From contig NZ_WSEL01000003.1 in assembly GCF_009758015.1 (NCBI RefSeq), positions 806,001 through 870,000 on the forward strand: a DNA stretch of 64,000 bases, written 5' to 3'. The stretch comes from Ramlibacter pinisoli. GTDB lineage: Bacteria; Pseudomonadota; Gammaproteobacteria; Burkholderiales; Burkholderiaceae_C. The notes beneath the pieces are model-generated. The model did no database searches. It worked only from the letters and a program-made list of their open reading frames with translations, and was not told the DNA's origin. Shown here piece after piece: positions 52,158-60,571 of the stretch (the first letter of the stretch is position 1; each line of letters opens with the position of its first letter). A program made the position numbers and the translations under genes.

Positions 52158-55100
52158 ATGAACATCTCGAAATTCTTCATCGACCGGCCGATCTTCGCCG
52201 GCGTGCTCTCGCTGCTGATCTTCCTGGCTGGCCTCCTGGCCCTGCGCGGGCTGCCGATCTCGGAGTACCCCGAGGTCGTGCCGCCCACCATCGTGGTGCG
52301 GGCCAACTACCCCGGCGCCAACCCCAAGGTGATCGCCGAGACCGTCGCCACCCCGCTGGAGGAGGCGATCAACGGCACCGAGGGCATGCTCTACATGAGC
52401 AGCCAGGCGACCACCGACGGCCTGCTCACGCTCAGCGTCACCTTCCGCCTGGGCACCGATCCCGACAAGGCGCAGCAGCTGGTGCAGAACCGCGTCTCGC
52501 AGGCCGAGCCGCGCCTGCCGGAGGAGGTGCGGCGCCTGGGGCTGAGCACCGTCAAGAGCGCGCCCGACATCACGATGGTGGTGCACCTGGTGTCGCCCAG
52601 CGGCCGCTACGGCATGGACTACCTGCGCAACTACGCCGTCCTGAACGTGAAGGACCGGCTGGCGCGCATCCAGGGCGTCGGCCAGGTCGGCATCTGGGGC
52701 GGCGGCGAGTACGCCATGCGCATCTGGCTCGACCCGCAGAAGGTGGCGCAGCGCAACCTGTCGGCCGGCGACGTGGTGCGTGCGGTGCGCGGCGAGAACG
52801 TGCAGGCCGCGGCCGGCGTCGTGGGCGCCTCGCCCAGTCCGGCCGGGGTCGACGTGCAGCTGTCGATCAACGCCCAGGGGCGCCTGGCCAGCGAGGAGGA
52901 GTTCGGCGACATCATCGTCAAGACCGGCGCCGACGGCGCCGTCACCCGGCTGCGCGACATCGCGCGGCTGGAACTGGGTGCGGCCGACTACTCGCTGCGC
53001 TCGCTGCTGAACAACGACCCCGCGGTGGGCATCGGCGTCTTCCAGGCGCCCGGCTCGAACGCGCTGGAGATCTCGGCCCAGGTGCGCGCCACGATGGACG
53101 AGATCGCCCGCACCATGCCCGACGGCGTGGAGTACCGCATCGCCTACGACCCGACGCAGTTCGTGCGGGCCTCGATCACCTCGGTGGTCCACACCCTGCT
53201 GGAGGCGATCGCACTGGTGGTGCTGGTCGTCATCCTGTTCCTGCAGACCTGGCGCGCCTCCATCATCCCGCTGCTGGCGGTGCCGGTGTCGGTGGTCGGC
53301 ACCTTCGCCGTGCTGCACGTGCTGGGCTTCTCGATCAACGCGCTCAGCCTGTTCGGGCTGGTGCTGGCCATCGGCATCGTGGTCGACGACGCCATCGTGG
53401 TGGTCGAGAACGTCGAACGCAACATCGAGTCCGGGCTGTCGCCGCTGGAGGCGACCTACCAGGCCATGCGCGAGGTCTCGGGCCCGATCGTGGCCATCGC
53501 GCTGGTGCTGGTCGCGGTGTTCGTCCCGCTGGCCTTCATCAGCGGCCTGACCGGCCAGTTCTACCGCCAGTTCGCGGTGACCATCGCCATCTCCACCGTG
53601 ATCTCGGCGGTGAACTCGCTGACGCTGTCGCCGGCGCTCGCGGCCCTGCTGCTGCGCGGCCACGACGCGCCGCGCGACGCCCTCACCCGCTTCATGGACC
53701 GCTGGTTCGGCTGGCTGTTCCGCGGCTTCAACCGGCTGTTCGGCCGCGGCTCGCAGGCCTACGGCGGCGGCGTGCGGCGCGTGCTCGGACGCAAGGCGGT
53801 GATGCTGGGCGCGTACCTGGTGCTGGTGGTGGCGACGGTGGGCCTGTTCAAGGCGGTGCCGGGCGGCTTCGTGCCCGGCCAGGACAAGCAGTACCTGATC
53901 GGCTTCGCCCAGCTGCCCGACGGCGCCACCCTGGACCGCACCGACGCGGTGATCCGCCGCATGGGCGAGATCGCGCAGAAGAACCCGAACGTGGAGGGCA
54001 CCCTGGCCTTCCCGGGCCTGTCGATCAACGGCTTCACCAACAGCTCCAACTCGGGGATCGTGTTCGCCATGCTCAAGCCGTTCGGCGAGCGCACCCGCGC
54101 CGACCAGAGCGGCAACGCGGTCGCCGCCCAGCTGAACCAGCAGTTCGCCGGCATCCAGGACGCCTTCATCGTGATGTTCCCGCCGCCGCCCGTGCAGGGC
54201 CTGGGCACCACCGGCGGCTTCAAGCTGCAGTTGGAGGACCGGGCGTCGCTCGGCTACGAGGCGATGGACGGCGCCGTGAAGGCGTTCATGGCCAAGGCCT
54301 CGCAGGCGCCGGAACTCGCCGGCCTGTTCAGCAGCTGGCAGGTCAACGTGCCGCAGCTGTGGGCCGACATCGACCGCACCCGGGCGCGCCAGCTGGGCGT
54401 GCCGGTGACGGACATCTTCGACACCATGCAGATCTACCTGGGCAGCCTGTACGTCAACGACTTCAACAAGTTCGGGCGCACCTACTCGGTCCGGGTCCAG
54501 GCCGACGCGCCCTACCGCGCGCGGGCCGAGGACATCGGCGCGCTCAAGGTGCGCGCCGCCTCGGGCGAAATGGTGCCGCTGGCGGCGGTGCTGAAGGTGC
54601 GCGAGAGCCACGGCCCCGAGCGCGCCATGCGCTACAACGGCTACCTGGCCGCCGACATCAACGGCGGCGCCGCGCCCGGCTACTCGAGCCACCAGGCGCA
54701 GGCGGCCATCCAGCGCATCGCCGCCGAGACGCTGCCGCCGGGCATCGCGTTCGAATGGACCGACCTGACCTACCAGGAGATCCTGGCGGGCAACTCGGCG
54801 GTGATCGTGTTCCCGCTGGCCATCCTGCTGGTGTTCCTGGTGCTGGCCGCGCAGTACGAGAGCCTGACGCTGCCGCTGTCCATCATCCTGATCGTGCCCA
54901 TGGGACTGCTGGCCGCGATGACCGGCGTGTGGCTCTCGCACGGCGACAACAACGTCTTCACCCAGATCGGCCTGATGGTGCTGGTCGGGCTGTCGGCCAA
55001 GAACGCGATCCTGATCGTGGAGTTCGCGCGCGAGCTGGAGTTCGCCGGCCGCACGCCGTACCAGGCCGCCATCGAGGCCAGCCGGCTGCGGCTGCGCCCC

Positions 55101-55388
55101 ATCCTGATGACGTCGCTGGCGTTCGTGATGGGCGTGCTGCCGCTGGTGCTGTCGACCGGCGCCGGCTCGGAGATGCGCCAGGCCATGGGCGTGGCCGTGT
55201 TCGCCGGGATGCTCGGCGTCACCGCCTTCGGACTGTTCCTCACGCCGGTGTTCTACGTCGGCCTGCGCGCCCTCGCCGGCAACCGTCCGCTGCGCCACCA
55301 CCGCGCCGCCCCGACCGACACCGGGACCCTGCGGCCGGCCGGCGGCGCGACCGCGCGGCCCGTGCCCGCCGCGCCCCACCAGGACTGA
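52158..55388 (+). CDS. RND efflux permease (CeoB/BpeF/MexF-like)
   Basis: A 1076-residue HAE1-family proton/drug antiporter, trimeric in the inner membrane. It starts MNISKFFIDRPIFAGVLSLL. The proton relay is present: the Asp pair in TM4 (LAIGIVVDDAIVVVENVERN) and the Lys in TM10 (VGLSAKNAILIVEFARELE). Two large periplasmic loops contain the porter and docking domains (NYPGANPKVIAETVATPLEE, PPVQGLGTTGGFKLQLEDR). Similarity in these loops to MexF-type pumps suggests chloramphenicol, fluoroquinolone or trimethoprim-like substrates, not proven here. It follows the adaptor by 13 bases. Confidence 0.97.
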   Translation: MNISKFFIDRPIFAGVLSLLIFLAGLLALRGLPISEYPEVVPPTIVVRANYPGANPKVIAETVATPLEEAINGTEGMLYMSSQATTDGLLTLSVTFRLGTDPDKAQQLVQNRVSQAEPRLPEEVRRLGLSTVKSAPDITMVVHLVSPSGRYGMDYLRNYAVLNVKDRLARIQGVGQVGIWGGGEYAMRIWLDPQKVAQRNLSAGDVVRAVRGENVQAAAGVVGASPSPAGVDVQLSINAQGRLASEEEFGDIIVKTGADGAVTRLRDIARLELGAADYSLRSLLNNDPAVGIGVFQAPGSNALEISAQVRATMDEIARTMPDGVEYRIAYDPTQFVRASITSVVHTLLEAIALVVLVVILFLQTWRASIIPLLAVPVSVVGTFAVLHVLGFSINALSLFGLVLAIGIVVDDAIVVVENVERNIESGLSPLEATYQAMREVSGPIVAIALVLVAVFVPLAFISGLTGQFYRQFAVTIAISTVISAVNSLTLSPALAALLLRGHDAPRDALTRFMDRWFGWLFRGFNRLFGRGSQAYGGGVRRVLGRKAVMLGAYLVLVVATVGLFKAVPGGFVPGQDKQYLIGFAQLPDGATLDRTDAVIRRMGEIAQKNPNVEGTLAFPGLSINGFTNSSNSGIVFAMLKPFGERTRADQSGNAVAAQLNQQFAGIQDAFIVMFPPPPVQGLGTTGGFKLQLEDRASLGYEAMDGAVKAFMAKASQAPELAGLFSSWQVNVPQLWADIDRTRARQLGVPVTDIFDTMQIYLGSLYVNDFNKFGRTYSVRVQADAPYRARAEDIGALKVRAASGEMVPLAAVLKVRESHGPERAMRYNGYLAADINGGAAPGYSSHQAQAAIQRIAAETLPPGIAFEWTDLTYQEILAGNSAVIVFPLAILLVFLVLAAQYESLTLPLSIILIVPMGLLAAMTGVWLSHGDNNVFTQIGLMVLVGLSAKNAILIVEFARELEFAGRTPYQAAIEASRLRLRPILMTSLAFVMGVLPLVLSTGAGSEMRQAMGVAVFAGMLGVTAFGLFLTPVFYVGLRALAGNRPLRHHRAAPTDTGTLRPAGGATARPVPAAPHQD

Positions 55389-56849
55389 ATGGAAACCGCC
55401 ATGACGAGATCGTTCGCCTTGATCCCCTTGGTCGCCGCCCTGCTGCTGGCCGGCTGCGCGACCGCCTTGCCCGACCTGCCCGCCGAAGCGGCGGCACCGG
55501 CCCGCTTCAAGGAGGCCGGCGAGCGCTGGACGCTCGCGCAGCCGGCCGAGGCGCAGGACCGCGGCGCCTGGTGGAAGACCTTCCAGGACCCGGTGCTGGA
55601 CCGGCTGGTCGAGCAGGCGGCCGTGCACAACACCAGCGTGCAGCTGGCCGCGTCCGCCCTGGCGCAGGCCCGCGCGCTGGTGCGCGAGGCGCGCGCCGAC
55701 CGGCTGCCCCAGGTCGCCGCCGCCGGCCGCGTGGTGCGCGAGGCCGGCGCGAACACGCCAGCCGGCGCGACCCCCGCGACCCTGGTGCAGGCCGGCGCCG
55801 CGCTGGCCTGGGAGGTCGACGTGTTCGGCCGGCTGGCACGCGTGCAGGACGCGGCGGCGCTGGATGCGCAGTCGCGCGCGGCGCTGCTGCAGAGCACGCA
55901 GCTGCTGGTGCAGGCCGAGGTGGCGCAGGCCTACCTGGCGCTGCGCGCGCTGGACGCCGAACGGGCGCTGGTGCGCGAGACCGTCGCCGCCTACGCCGAC
56001 ACGTTGCGCCTGACGCAGCGCCGCTTCCAGGCCGGCGACGTCGCCGAACTGGACGTGGTGCGGGTGGAATCCGAAGTCGCCGCCACCGAAGCCGACGCCC
56101 TGGCGCTCGACCGGGCGCGCGCCGAGGTCGAGCACGCGCTGGCGGTCCTGGTCGGCGAGCCGGCGTCCAGCTTCGGGCTGGACAGCGCCGCCTGGACCAC
56201 CGCCCTGCCGGTGATCCCGCCCGGCGTGCCCGGCACGGTGCTGGCCCGCCGCCCCGACGTCGCAGCGGCGCAGGCCTCCCTGCTGGCGGCGCAGGCCCGC
56301 GTCGGGGTCGCCCAGGCGGCCTGGTTCCCCCGCATCGCGCTCACGGCCGACGGCGGCTTCGCCTCGCCCGAGCTCGGCGACCTGTTCAAGTGGTCGGCGC
56401 GGGCCTGGAGCATCGGCGCGCTGCTGTCGGTGCCGCTGCTGGACGGCGGCCGGCGCGACGCGCAGCTGCAGGTCGCGCAGGCGCAGCTGGACGGTGCGCT
56501 GGCCGGCTACCGCGGCCAGGTGCTCGGCGCCTTCCGCGAAGTCGAGGACCAGCTCTCCGCGCTGCGGCTGCTGGCCGAGCAGTCGCAGGCCCAGGGACGG
56601 GCGGTGGATGCGGCGCGGCGCGCCAGCGTGATCTCGGAGACGCGCTACCGCAACGGGCTGGTCAGCCAGCTCGACCTGCTGGATGCGCGCCGCAGCGAGC
56701 TGCGCAACCGGCGCCAGGCGCTGCAGGTGCGTGCTGCCCAGGACCAGTCCACGGTCGCGCTGATCCGGGCGCTCGGCGGCAGCTGGGACCCGGTCGTGCG
56801 GCCGGCGCGCGAGGTGACACCGGCGACCCGGGAACTGGCCTCCCGCTGA
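55389..56849 (+). CDS. RND efflux outer-membrane lipoprotein channel (NodT/OprM family)
   Basis: A 486-residue TolC-like outer-membrane channel. The lipobox LLLAGC is near residue 22. Then WWKTFQDPVLDRLVEQAAVH, two helical barrel repeats with AWEVDVFGRLARVQDAAALD and VQAEVAQAYLALRALDAERA, RRPDVAAAQASLLAAQARVG and QLDLLDARRSELRNRRQALQ. The gene begins directly after the permease stop; ATG at 55389 or 55401 are both possible, the latter nearer the signal peptide. It completes the tripartite pump. Confidence 0.95.
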   Translation: METAMTRSFALIPLVAALLLAGCATALPDLPAEAAAPARFKEAGERWTLAQPAEAQDRGAWWKTFQDPVLDRLVEQAAVHNTSVQLAASALAQARALVREARADRLPQVAAAGRVVREAGANTPAGATPATLVQAGAALAWEVDVFGRLARVQDAAALDAQSRAALLQSTQLLVQAEVAQAYLALRALDAERALVRETVAAYADTLRLTQRRFQAGDVAELDVVRVESEVAATEADALALDRARAEVEHALAVLVGEPASSFGLDSAAWTTALPVIPPGVPGTVLARRPDVAAAQASLLAAQARVGVAQAAWFPRIALTADGGFASPELGDLFKWSARAWSIGALLSVPLLDGGRRDAQLQVAQAQLDGALAGYRGQVLGAFREVEDQLSALRLLAEQSQAQGRAVDAARRASVISETRYRNGLVSQLDLLDARRSELRNRRQALQVRAAQDQSTVALIRALGGSWDPVVRPAREVTPATRELASR

Positions 56850-56901
56850 GCCCCCGGACCGGCGCCCTGGGGTACGCTGGCCGTTGCTGCCGGAGACCGC
56901 C

Positions 56902-57522
56902 ATGCCTGTCCACCGCCCCCTCACCCGCCGCGCTGCCACCGCCGCCCTGGTCGCCCTGCCCGTGCTCCACCTCGGCGTGCGCGCACAGGCGCCGCGCCGG
57001 CCCACGCCGGCGCAGACCGAAGGCCCGTTCTATCCGGTGCAGCTGCCGGCCGACACCGACCACGACCTGCTGCGCAACGGCAACGCGAGTTACGCCGGTG
57101 GCCAGCCGGCCTGGGTGGCCGGCACCGTCAGCGACGTGCAGGGCCGGCCACTCGCCGGGGCCGCGGTGGAGATCTGGCAATGCGACGGCGACGGCCACTA
57201 CCACCATCCGGGCGACGGCGGCCGCGCCGATCCCGCCTTTCAGGGCTTCGGCCGCGTGCTGGCCGACCGCGAGGGCCAGTGGCGCTTCCGCACCATCCGG
57301 CCGGTGGCGTACAGCGGGCGCACGCCCCACATCCACGTGAAGGTGCGACTGGGCAGCCGCGAGCTGCTGACCACGCAGCTGTATGTGCAGGGCGATCCGC
57401 ACAACGAGAGCGACGGCCTGTGGCGACGGCTGTCGGCGGCCGACCGCGAGGCGCTCACGGTGCCGTTCCGCGCGGGAGCGGACGGCCTGCAGGCCAGCTT
57501 CCCGATCGTGGTGGCAGCCTGA
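56902..57522 (+). CDS. exported intradiol ring-cleavage dioxygenase-like protein
   Basis: A 206-residue protein with a twin-arginine-type signal (LTRRAATAALVALPVLHL) followed by an intradiol dioxygenase domain. TEGPFYP, AVEIWQCDGDGHYHHPGDGG with the first Tyr/His area, FRTIRPVAYSGRTPHIHVKV with Tyr and the two iron His ligands, and TTQLYVQGDPHNESD follow family order. Enzymes of this type cleave catechols with Fe(III); the exported branch is poorly studied. It is followed 16 bases later by an SDR gene and preceded by the RND operon. Confidence 0.87.
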   Translation: MPVHRPLTRRAATAALVALPVLHLGVRAQAPRRPTPAQTEGPFYPVQLPADTDHDLLRNGNASYAGGQPAWVAGTVSDVQGRPLAGAAVEIWQCDGDGHYHHPGDGGRADPAFQGFGRVLADREGQWRFRTIRPVAYSGRTPHIHVKVRLGSRELLTTQLYVQGDPHNESDGLWRRLSAADREALTVPFRAGADGLQASFPIVVAA

Positions 57523-57538
57523 CGCGGACAATCGGCGC

Positions 57539-58303
57539 ATGACCACGACAAGCCACCTCACCGTTCTCACCGGCGCGTCGCGCGGCCTGGGCCTCGCGAT
57601 CGCCAAGCAGTTGCTGGGCGCCGGCCACGCCCTGCTGTGCATCGCCCGCAAGCCGAGCGACGAGCTGGCCGCCGCTGCCGCTGCCATCGGCGCCACGCTG
57701 GAGCAATGGCCGCAGGACCTGACCCGCGCCGACGTCGCGGCCGCCCGGCTCGAGACCTGGCTCGCCGCCCGCGGCGAGACCGGGCTGGCCAGCGCGACCC
57801 TGGTCAACAACGCCGGCGCGATCCCCCGCATCGCGCCGCTGGGCGAGATCGGCGCCGACGACCTCGCCCAGGCGCTGCGCGTCGGGCTGGAAGCGCCGAT
57901 GCTGCTGACCGGCGCCTTCCTGCGGGCCACCACCGCCTGGCGCTGCCAGCGCCGGGTCCTGAACATCTCCTCCGGGCTGGGCCGCCGCGCGATGGCCTCG
58001 CAGGCCACCTACTGCGCCGCCAAGGCCGGCATGGACCACTTCAGCCGCGTCGTCGCGCTCGAGGAGGCCCTGCGCCCGAACGGCGCCCGCATCTGCTCGC
58101 TGGCGCCCGGCGTGATCGACACCGACATGCAGGTGCAGCTGCGCAGCGCCGACGCCAGCGGCTTCCCCGACGTCGGCACCTTCCAGGGTTTGAAGGACAA
58201 GGGCCAGCTGGACACGCCGGCCGAGGCGGCCGCCCGCGTGCTGGCCGTCCTGGACCGTGTCGACTTCGGCACGCATCCGGTGGCGGACGTGCGGGACTAC
58301 TAG
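57539..58303 (+). CDS. SDR-family NAD(P)-dependent oxidoreductase
   Basis: A 254-residue classical short-chain dehydrogenase. The cofactor motif is TGASRGLGLAI, then VNNAG, the catalytic Ser in LNISSGLGRRA, and Tyr and Lys in ATYCAAKAGMDHF. SLAPGVIDTDMQVQLR follows the active site. Features recall sepiapterin-reductase-like members (GxxxG with R at 15 and VDTDMQ tail), but the substrate is unknown. The ATG at 57539 gives MTTTSHLTVLTGAS. It ends overlapping the convergent dioxygenase gene by four bases. Confidence 0.9.
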   Translation: MTTTSHLTVLTGASRGLGLAIAKQLLGAGHALLCIARKPSDELAAAAAAIGATLEQWPQDLTRADVAAARLETWLAARGETGLASATLVNNAGAIPRIAPLGEIGADDLAQALRVGLEAPMLLTGAFLRATTAWRCQRRVLNISSGLGRRAMASQATYCAAKAGMDHFSRVVALEEALRPNGARICSLAPGVIDTDMQVQLRSADASGFPDVGTFQGLKDKGQLDTPAEAAARVLAVLDRVDFGTHPVADVRDY

Positions 58304-59043
58304 GCGCCGGCCGCTGCCTCGTCCTGGAACCCGCCCGCCCGGTAGGTCAGCACCAGCGTGTCGCGGTGGCCGCCCGGGGCGGTCGGCTGGATCGGCGTGG
58401 TCTCGTGCACCACGCGCTCGTCGTCCAGCAGCAGCAGGCACCACGGCTCGGTGAGCGTGAAGCGCTGGCCGGCCGGGCCGTCGGCCTCGAATACCCGGGT
58501 CTCGCCGCCCTTGACGCCCTCGCGCGCCACCAGGAACACGGCCACCACGTCGACGCCGTCGCGGTGCGCGCCCTCGGGCGTCGGCCGCCCGATGCCATCG
58601 GTGGTGTCGATACGGAACTGGTGCGCCTCCACCGACCAGGGCTGGCCGCCCTTGGCCTGCGAACACACCCTGCCCAGGCCGGCCAGCAGGCCCTGCCAGG
58701 CCGGCGTGGCCACCACCTCCGGCCGCATCGGCTCGAACCAGCGCTGCATGCCGCCGTGCAGGGCGTTGTATTCCACCGGCTGCCAGTGCGCGCGGTGCGG
58801 CACCTGGCGCAGGCCGTCCGCCTCGGCCACGAAGCAGGAATGGCGGCGGCGCCGGTAGCGGCCGCCGTCCTTGAGGTAGATGTCGGGCGGCAGGTCGTCC
58901 CACGAGGGCGCCAGCTGTGCCAGCTGCGCCAGCTCGCAGCCGGCCAGCGTGGCCACTCCGGCCGGGCTGAGCACGGCGTAGCCGCGCGAGCGCAGCAGCG
59001 CGGCGGCCTCGCCCGCCGCGGCGTAGGGGGGATGCAGGATCAT
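58300..59043 (-). CDS. 2OG-Fe(II) dioxygenase family protein
   Basis: A 247-residue protein matching the 2OG-Fe dioxygenase family linked to free amino-acid hydroxylation (IDO-like). The iron ligands appear as His and Asp in EGAHRDGVDVVAVFLVAREG and His in ERVVHETTPIQP, followed by HRDTLVLTYR with the 2-oxoglutarate-binding Arg. LPPDIYLKDGGRYRRRRHSC and HRAHWQPVEYNALHGGMQRW are typical of the family. The ATG at 59043 was chosen; residues upstream come from the repeats at 59191-59281. The substrate is unknown. Confidence 0.85.
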   Translation of the reverse strand: MILHPPYAAAGEAAALLRSRGYAVLSPAGVATLAGCELAQLAQLAPSWDDLPPDIYLKDGGRYRRRRHSCFVAEADGLRQVPHRAHWQPVEYNALHGGMQRWFEPMRPEVVATPAWQGLLAGLGRVCSQAKGGQPWSVEAHQFRIDTTDGIGRPTPEGAHRDGVDVVAVFLVAREGVKGGETRVFEADGPAGQRFTLTEPWCLLLLDDERVVHETTPIQPTAPGGHRDTLVLTYRAGGFQDEAAAGA

Positions 59044-59190
59044 GGCGCGAGAGCTTAACGGCTCGACCGAGGCCCTTTGGGTGCGGGGGGCGAAGCGGCG
59101 AAGGAGCAGACACCCGCCCGCAGACGGCGCAGAAGTGACGCAAAAGGCGCTGAAGGACCTCCCACGTCGCCAGGGATGACCGACGTCGTG

Positions 59191-59281
59191 GATCCCGGCC
59201 TTCGCCGGGATGACCGGCCAGGGCGCTGTCAATGCCGGTGGTGATCCGGGCGGTAGATCCCGGCGTTCGCCGGGATGACCG
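59191..59281. repeat. two copies of a REP-like dyad repeat
   Basis: Copies at 59191-59216 and 59256-59281 are 26 bases long and differ at one base. Each has an 8-base stem ATCCCGGC / GCCGGGAT with a 4-base loop and the tail GACCG. Read as protein they give the IPAKAGIH string seen widely in proteobacterial intergenic repeats. A partial third copy (GGGATGACCGA) occurs near 59174. They sit between convergent or tandem minus-strand genes. Confidence 0.8.
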
Positions 59282-59298
59282 ACTGCGCGCTTGCGCGC

Positions 59299-59580
59299 TT
59301 AGTCGGTCACCTCCACGCCTCGCCAGAAGGCGACGCGGCCTCGCACCATCTCGGCCTCGGGCTTGGGATCGGGGTAGTACCAGACCGCGTCGGTGTTCAG
59401 CTCGCCGTCGACCAGCAGCGAGTAGTAGCTGGCCTGGCCCTTCCAGGCGCAGGTGGTCTTGTGGTTGGAGAAGGTGACGTAGCGGCGGTCGAGCGCGCTG
59501 TCGGGGAAGTAGTGGTTGCCTTCGACCACCACCGTGTCGTCGCTCTGGGCGATCACCTTGCCGTTCCAGCTGGCCTTCAT
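59299..59580 (-). CDS. DUF427-family protein
   Basis: A 93-residue cytosolic protein. MKASWNGKVIAQSDDTVVVE, NHYFPDSALDRRYVTFSNHK, TTCAWKGQASYYSLLVDGEL and AVWYYPDPKPEAEMVRGRVA are the conserved blocks of DUF427. Members adopt a small beta fold, and some are linked to terpenoid or nucleotide metabolism, but no activity is settled. It lies 19 bases after egtD and is probably in the same operon. Confidence 0.92.
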   Translation of the reverse strand: MKASWNGKVIAQSDDTVVVEGNHYFPDSALDRRYVTFSNHKTTCAWKGQASYYSLLVDGELNTDAVWYYPDPKPEAEMVRGRVAFWRGVEVTD

Positions 59581-59599
59581 CGAAACAGTTCCTATGGGT

Positions 59600-60571
59600 T
59601 CACTCGGGCGCGTGCAGCCAGTGCACGCTGAACAGGTTGCCCGGATCGGTCCAGGCCGGGCCGGGCCGGAAGCCGGCCTGCACGGCCAGCCGGCGCAGGC
59701 CCTCGATGCTGAATTTATAGGAATTCTCGGTGTGCAGCGCCTGGCCAGCCTCCAGCACGTAGCTGTGGCCGTCGACTGCAACCTGCTGGCGGCAGCGGCT
59801 GACCAGGTGCATCTCGATGCGCTGCTGCGCCGCGTTGTAGAACGCGCTGTGCCAGAAGCGGTCGAGGTCGAACGCGGTGCCCAGCTCGCGGTTGGCGCGC
59901 GCCAGCAGGTTCAGGTTGAAGGCGGCTGTGACGCCCTGGGCGTCGTTGTAGGCCGCATGCAGGACGTTCGGGTCCTTCACCAGGTCGGCCCCCAGCAGCA
60001 GGCCGCCGCCGCGCAGCAGCCGGGCGGCACCGCGCAGGAACTGCAGCGCTTCCTCGGGCGTGAAGTTGCCGATGGTGGAGCCGGGGAAGAAGCCGACGCG
60101 CCGCGCGCCCGGCAGCGGGTCGGGCAGGCGCAGCGCCGCCGTGTAGTCGCCGGCCACCGGCTGCACGTGCAGGCCGGGGTGCTCGCGGCGCAGCCCGACG
60201 GCCGCGTCGACCAGGTGCTCGGTCGAGATGTCGATCGGCAGGTACCGCCGCGGCTGCAGCGCGGGCAGCAGCAGCCGCACCTTGCTGCACGAGCCGGCCC
60301 CGAACTCCACCAGGTCGGCGCCGGTGCCGGCCACGGCGGCGATCGCGCCGGCATGTTCGGCCAGCAGCGCGCGTTCGGTGCGGGTGGGGTAGTACTCGGG
60401 CAGCTCGCAGATGCGGTCGAACAGGCGCGAGCCTTCGGTGTCGTAGAAGTACTTGGGCGAGATGGCGTGCGGCGGTGCCGCCAGCGCGCGTTGCAGGTCG
60501 CGCTGGAACTCGCTGCCTTCCAGCGCCTGGCCCGAGAGCTGTTGCTCGGCCTCGAGGATGCGGGCGCTCAA
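59600..60571 (-). CDS. egtD: L-histidine N(alpha)-methyltransferase EgtD
   Basis: A 323-residue SAM-dependent enzyme that trimethylates histidine to hercynine in ergothioneine synthesis. PPHAISPKYFYDTEGSRLFD, ELPEYYPTRTERALLAEHAG, LVEFGAGSCSKVRLLLPAL (SAM site), GFFPGSTIGNFTPEEALQFL and ENSYKFSIEGLRRLAVQAGF are diagnostic. The start is a TTG at 60571, preceded by GGGAGG; it overlaps the egtB stop (TTGA). egtB and egtD are adjacent, as often in proteobacteria. Confidence 0.95.
   Translation of the reverse strand: MSARILEAEQQLSGQALEGSEFQRDLQRALAAPPHAISPKYFYDTEGSRLFDRICELPEYYPTRTERALLAEHAGAIAAVAGTGADLVEFGAGSCSKVRLLLPALQPRRYLPIDISTEHLVDAAVGLRREHPGLHVQPVAGDYTAALRLPDPLPGARRVGFFPGSTIGNFTPEEALQFLRGAARLLRGGGLLLGADLVKDPNVLHAAYNDAQGVTAAFNLNLLARANRELGTAFDLDRFWHSAFYNAAQQRIEMHLVSRCRQQVAVDGHSYVLEAGQALHTENSYKFSIEGLRRLAVQAGFRPGPAWTDPGNLFSVHWLHAPE

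Noticed and set aside
52041..57005. Minus-strand open frame of 1654 codons across the RND efflux genes
   Set aside because: It is antisense to three clear genes with full motif sets. Its His/Arg/Gln/Gly-rich composition is the typical shadow of high-GC coding DNA.
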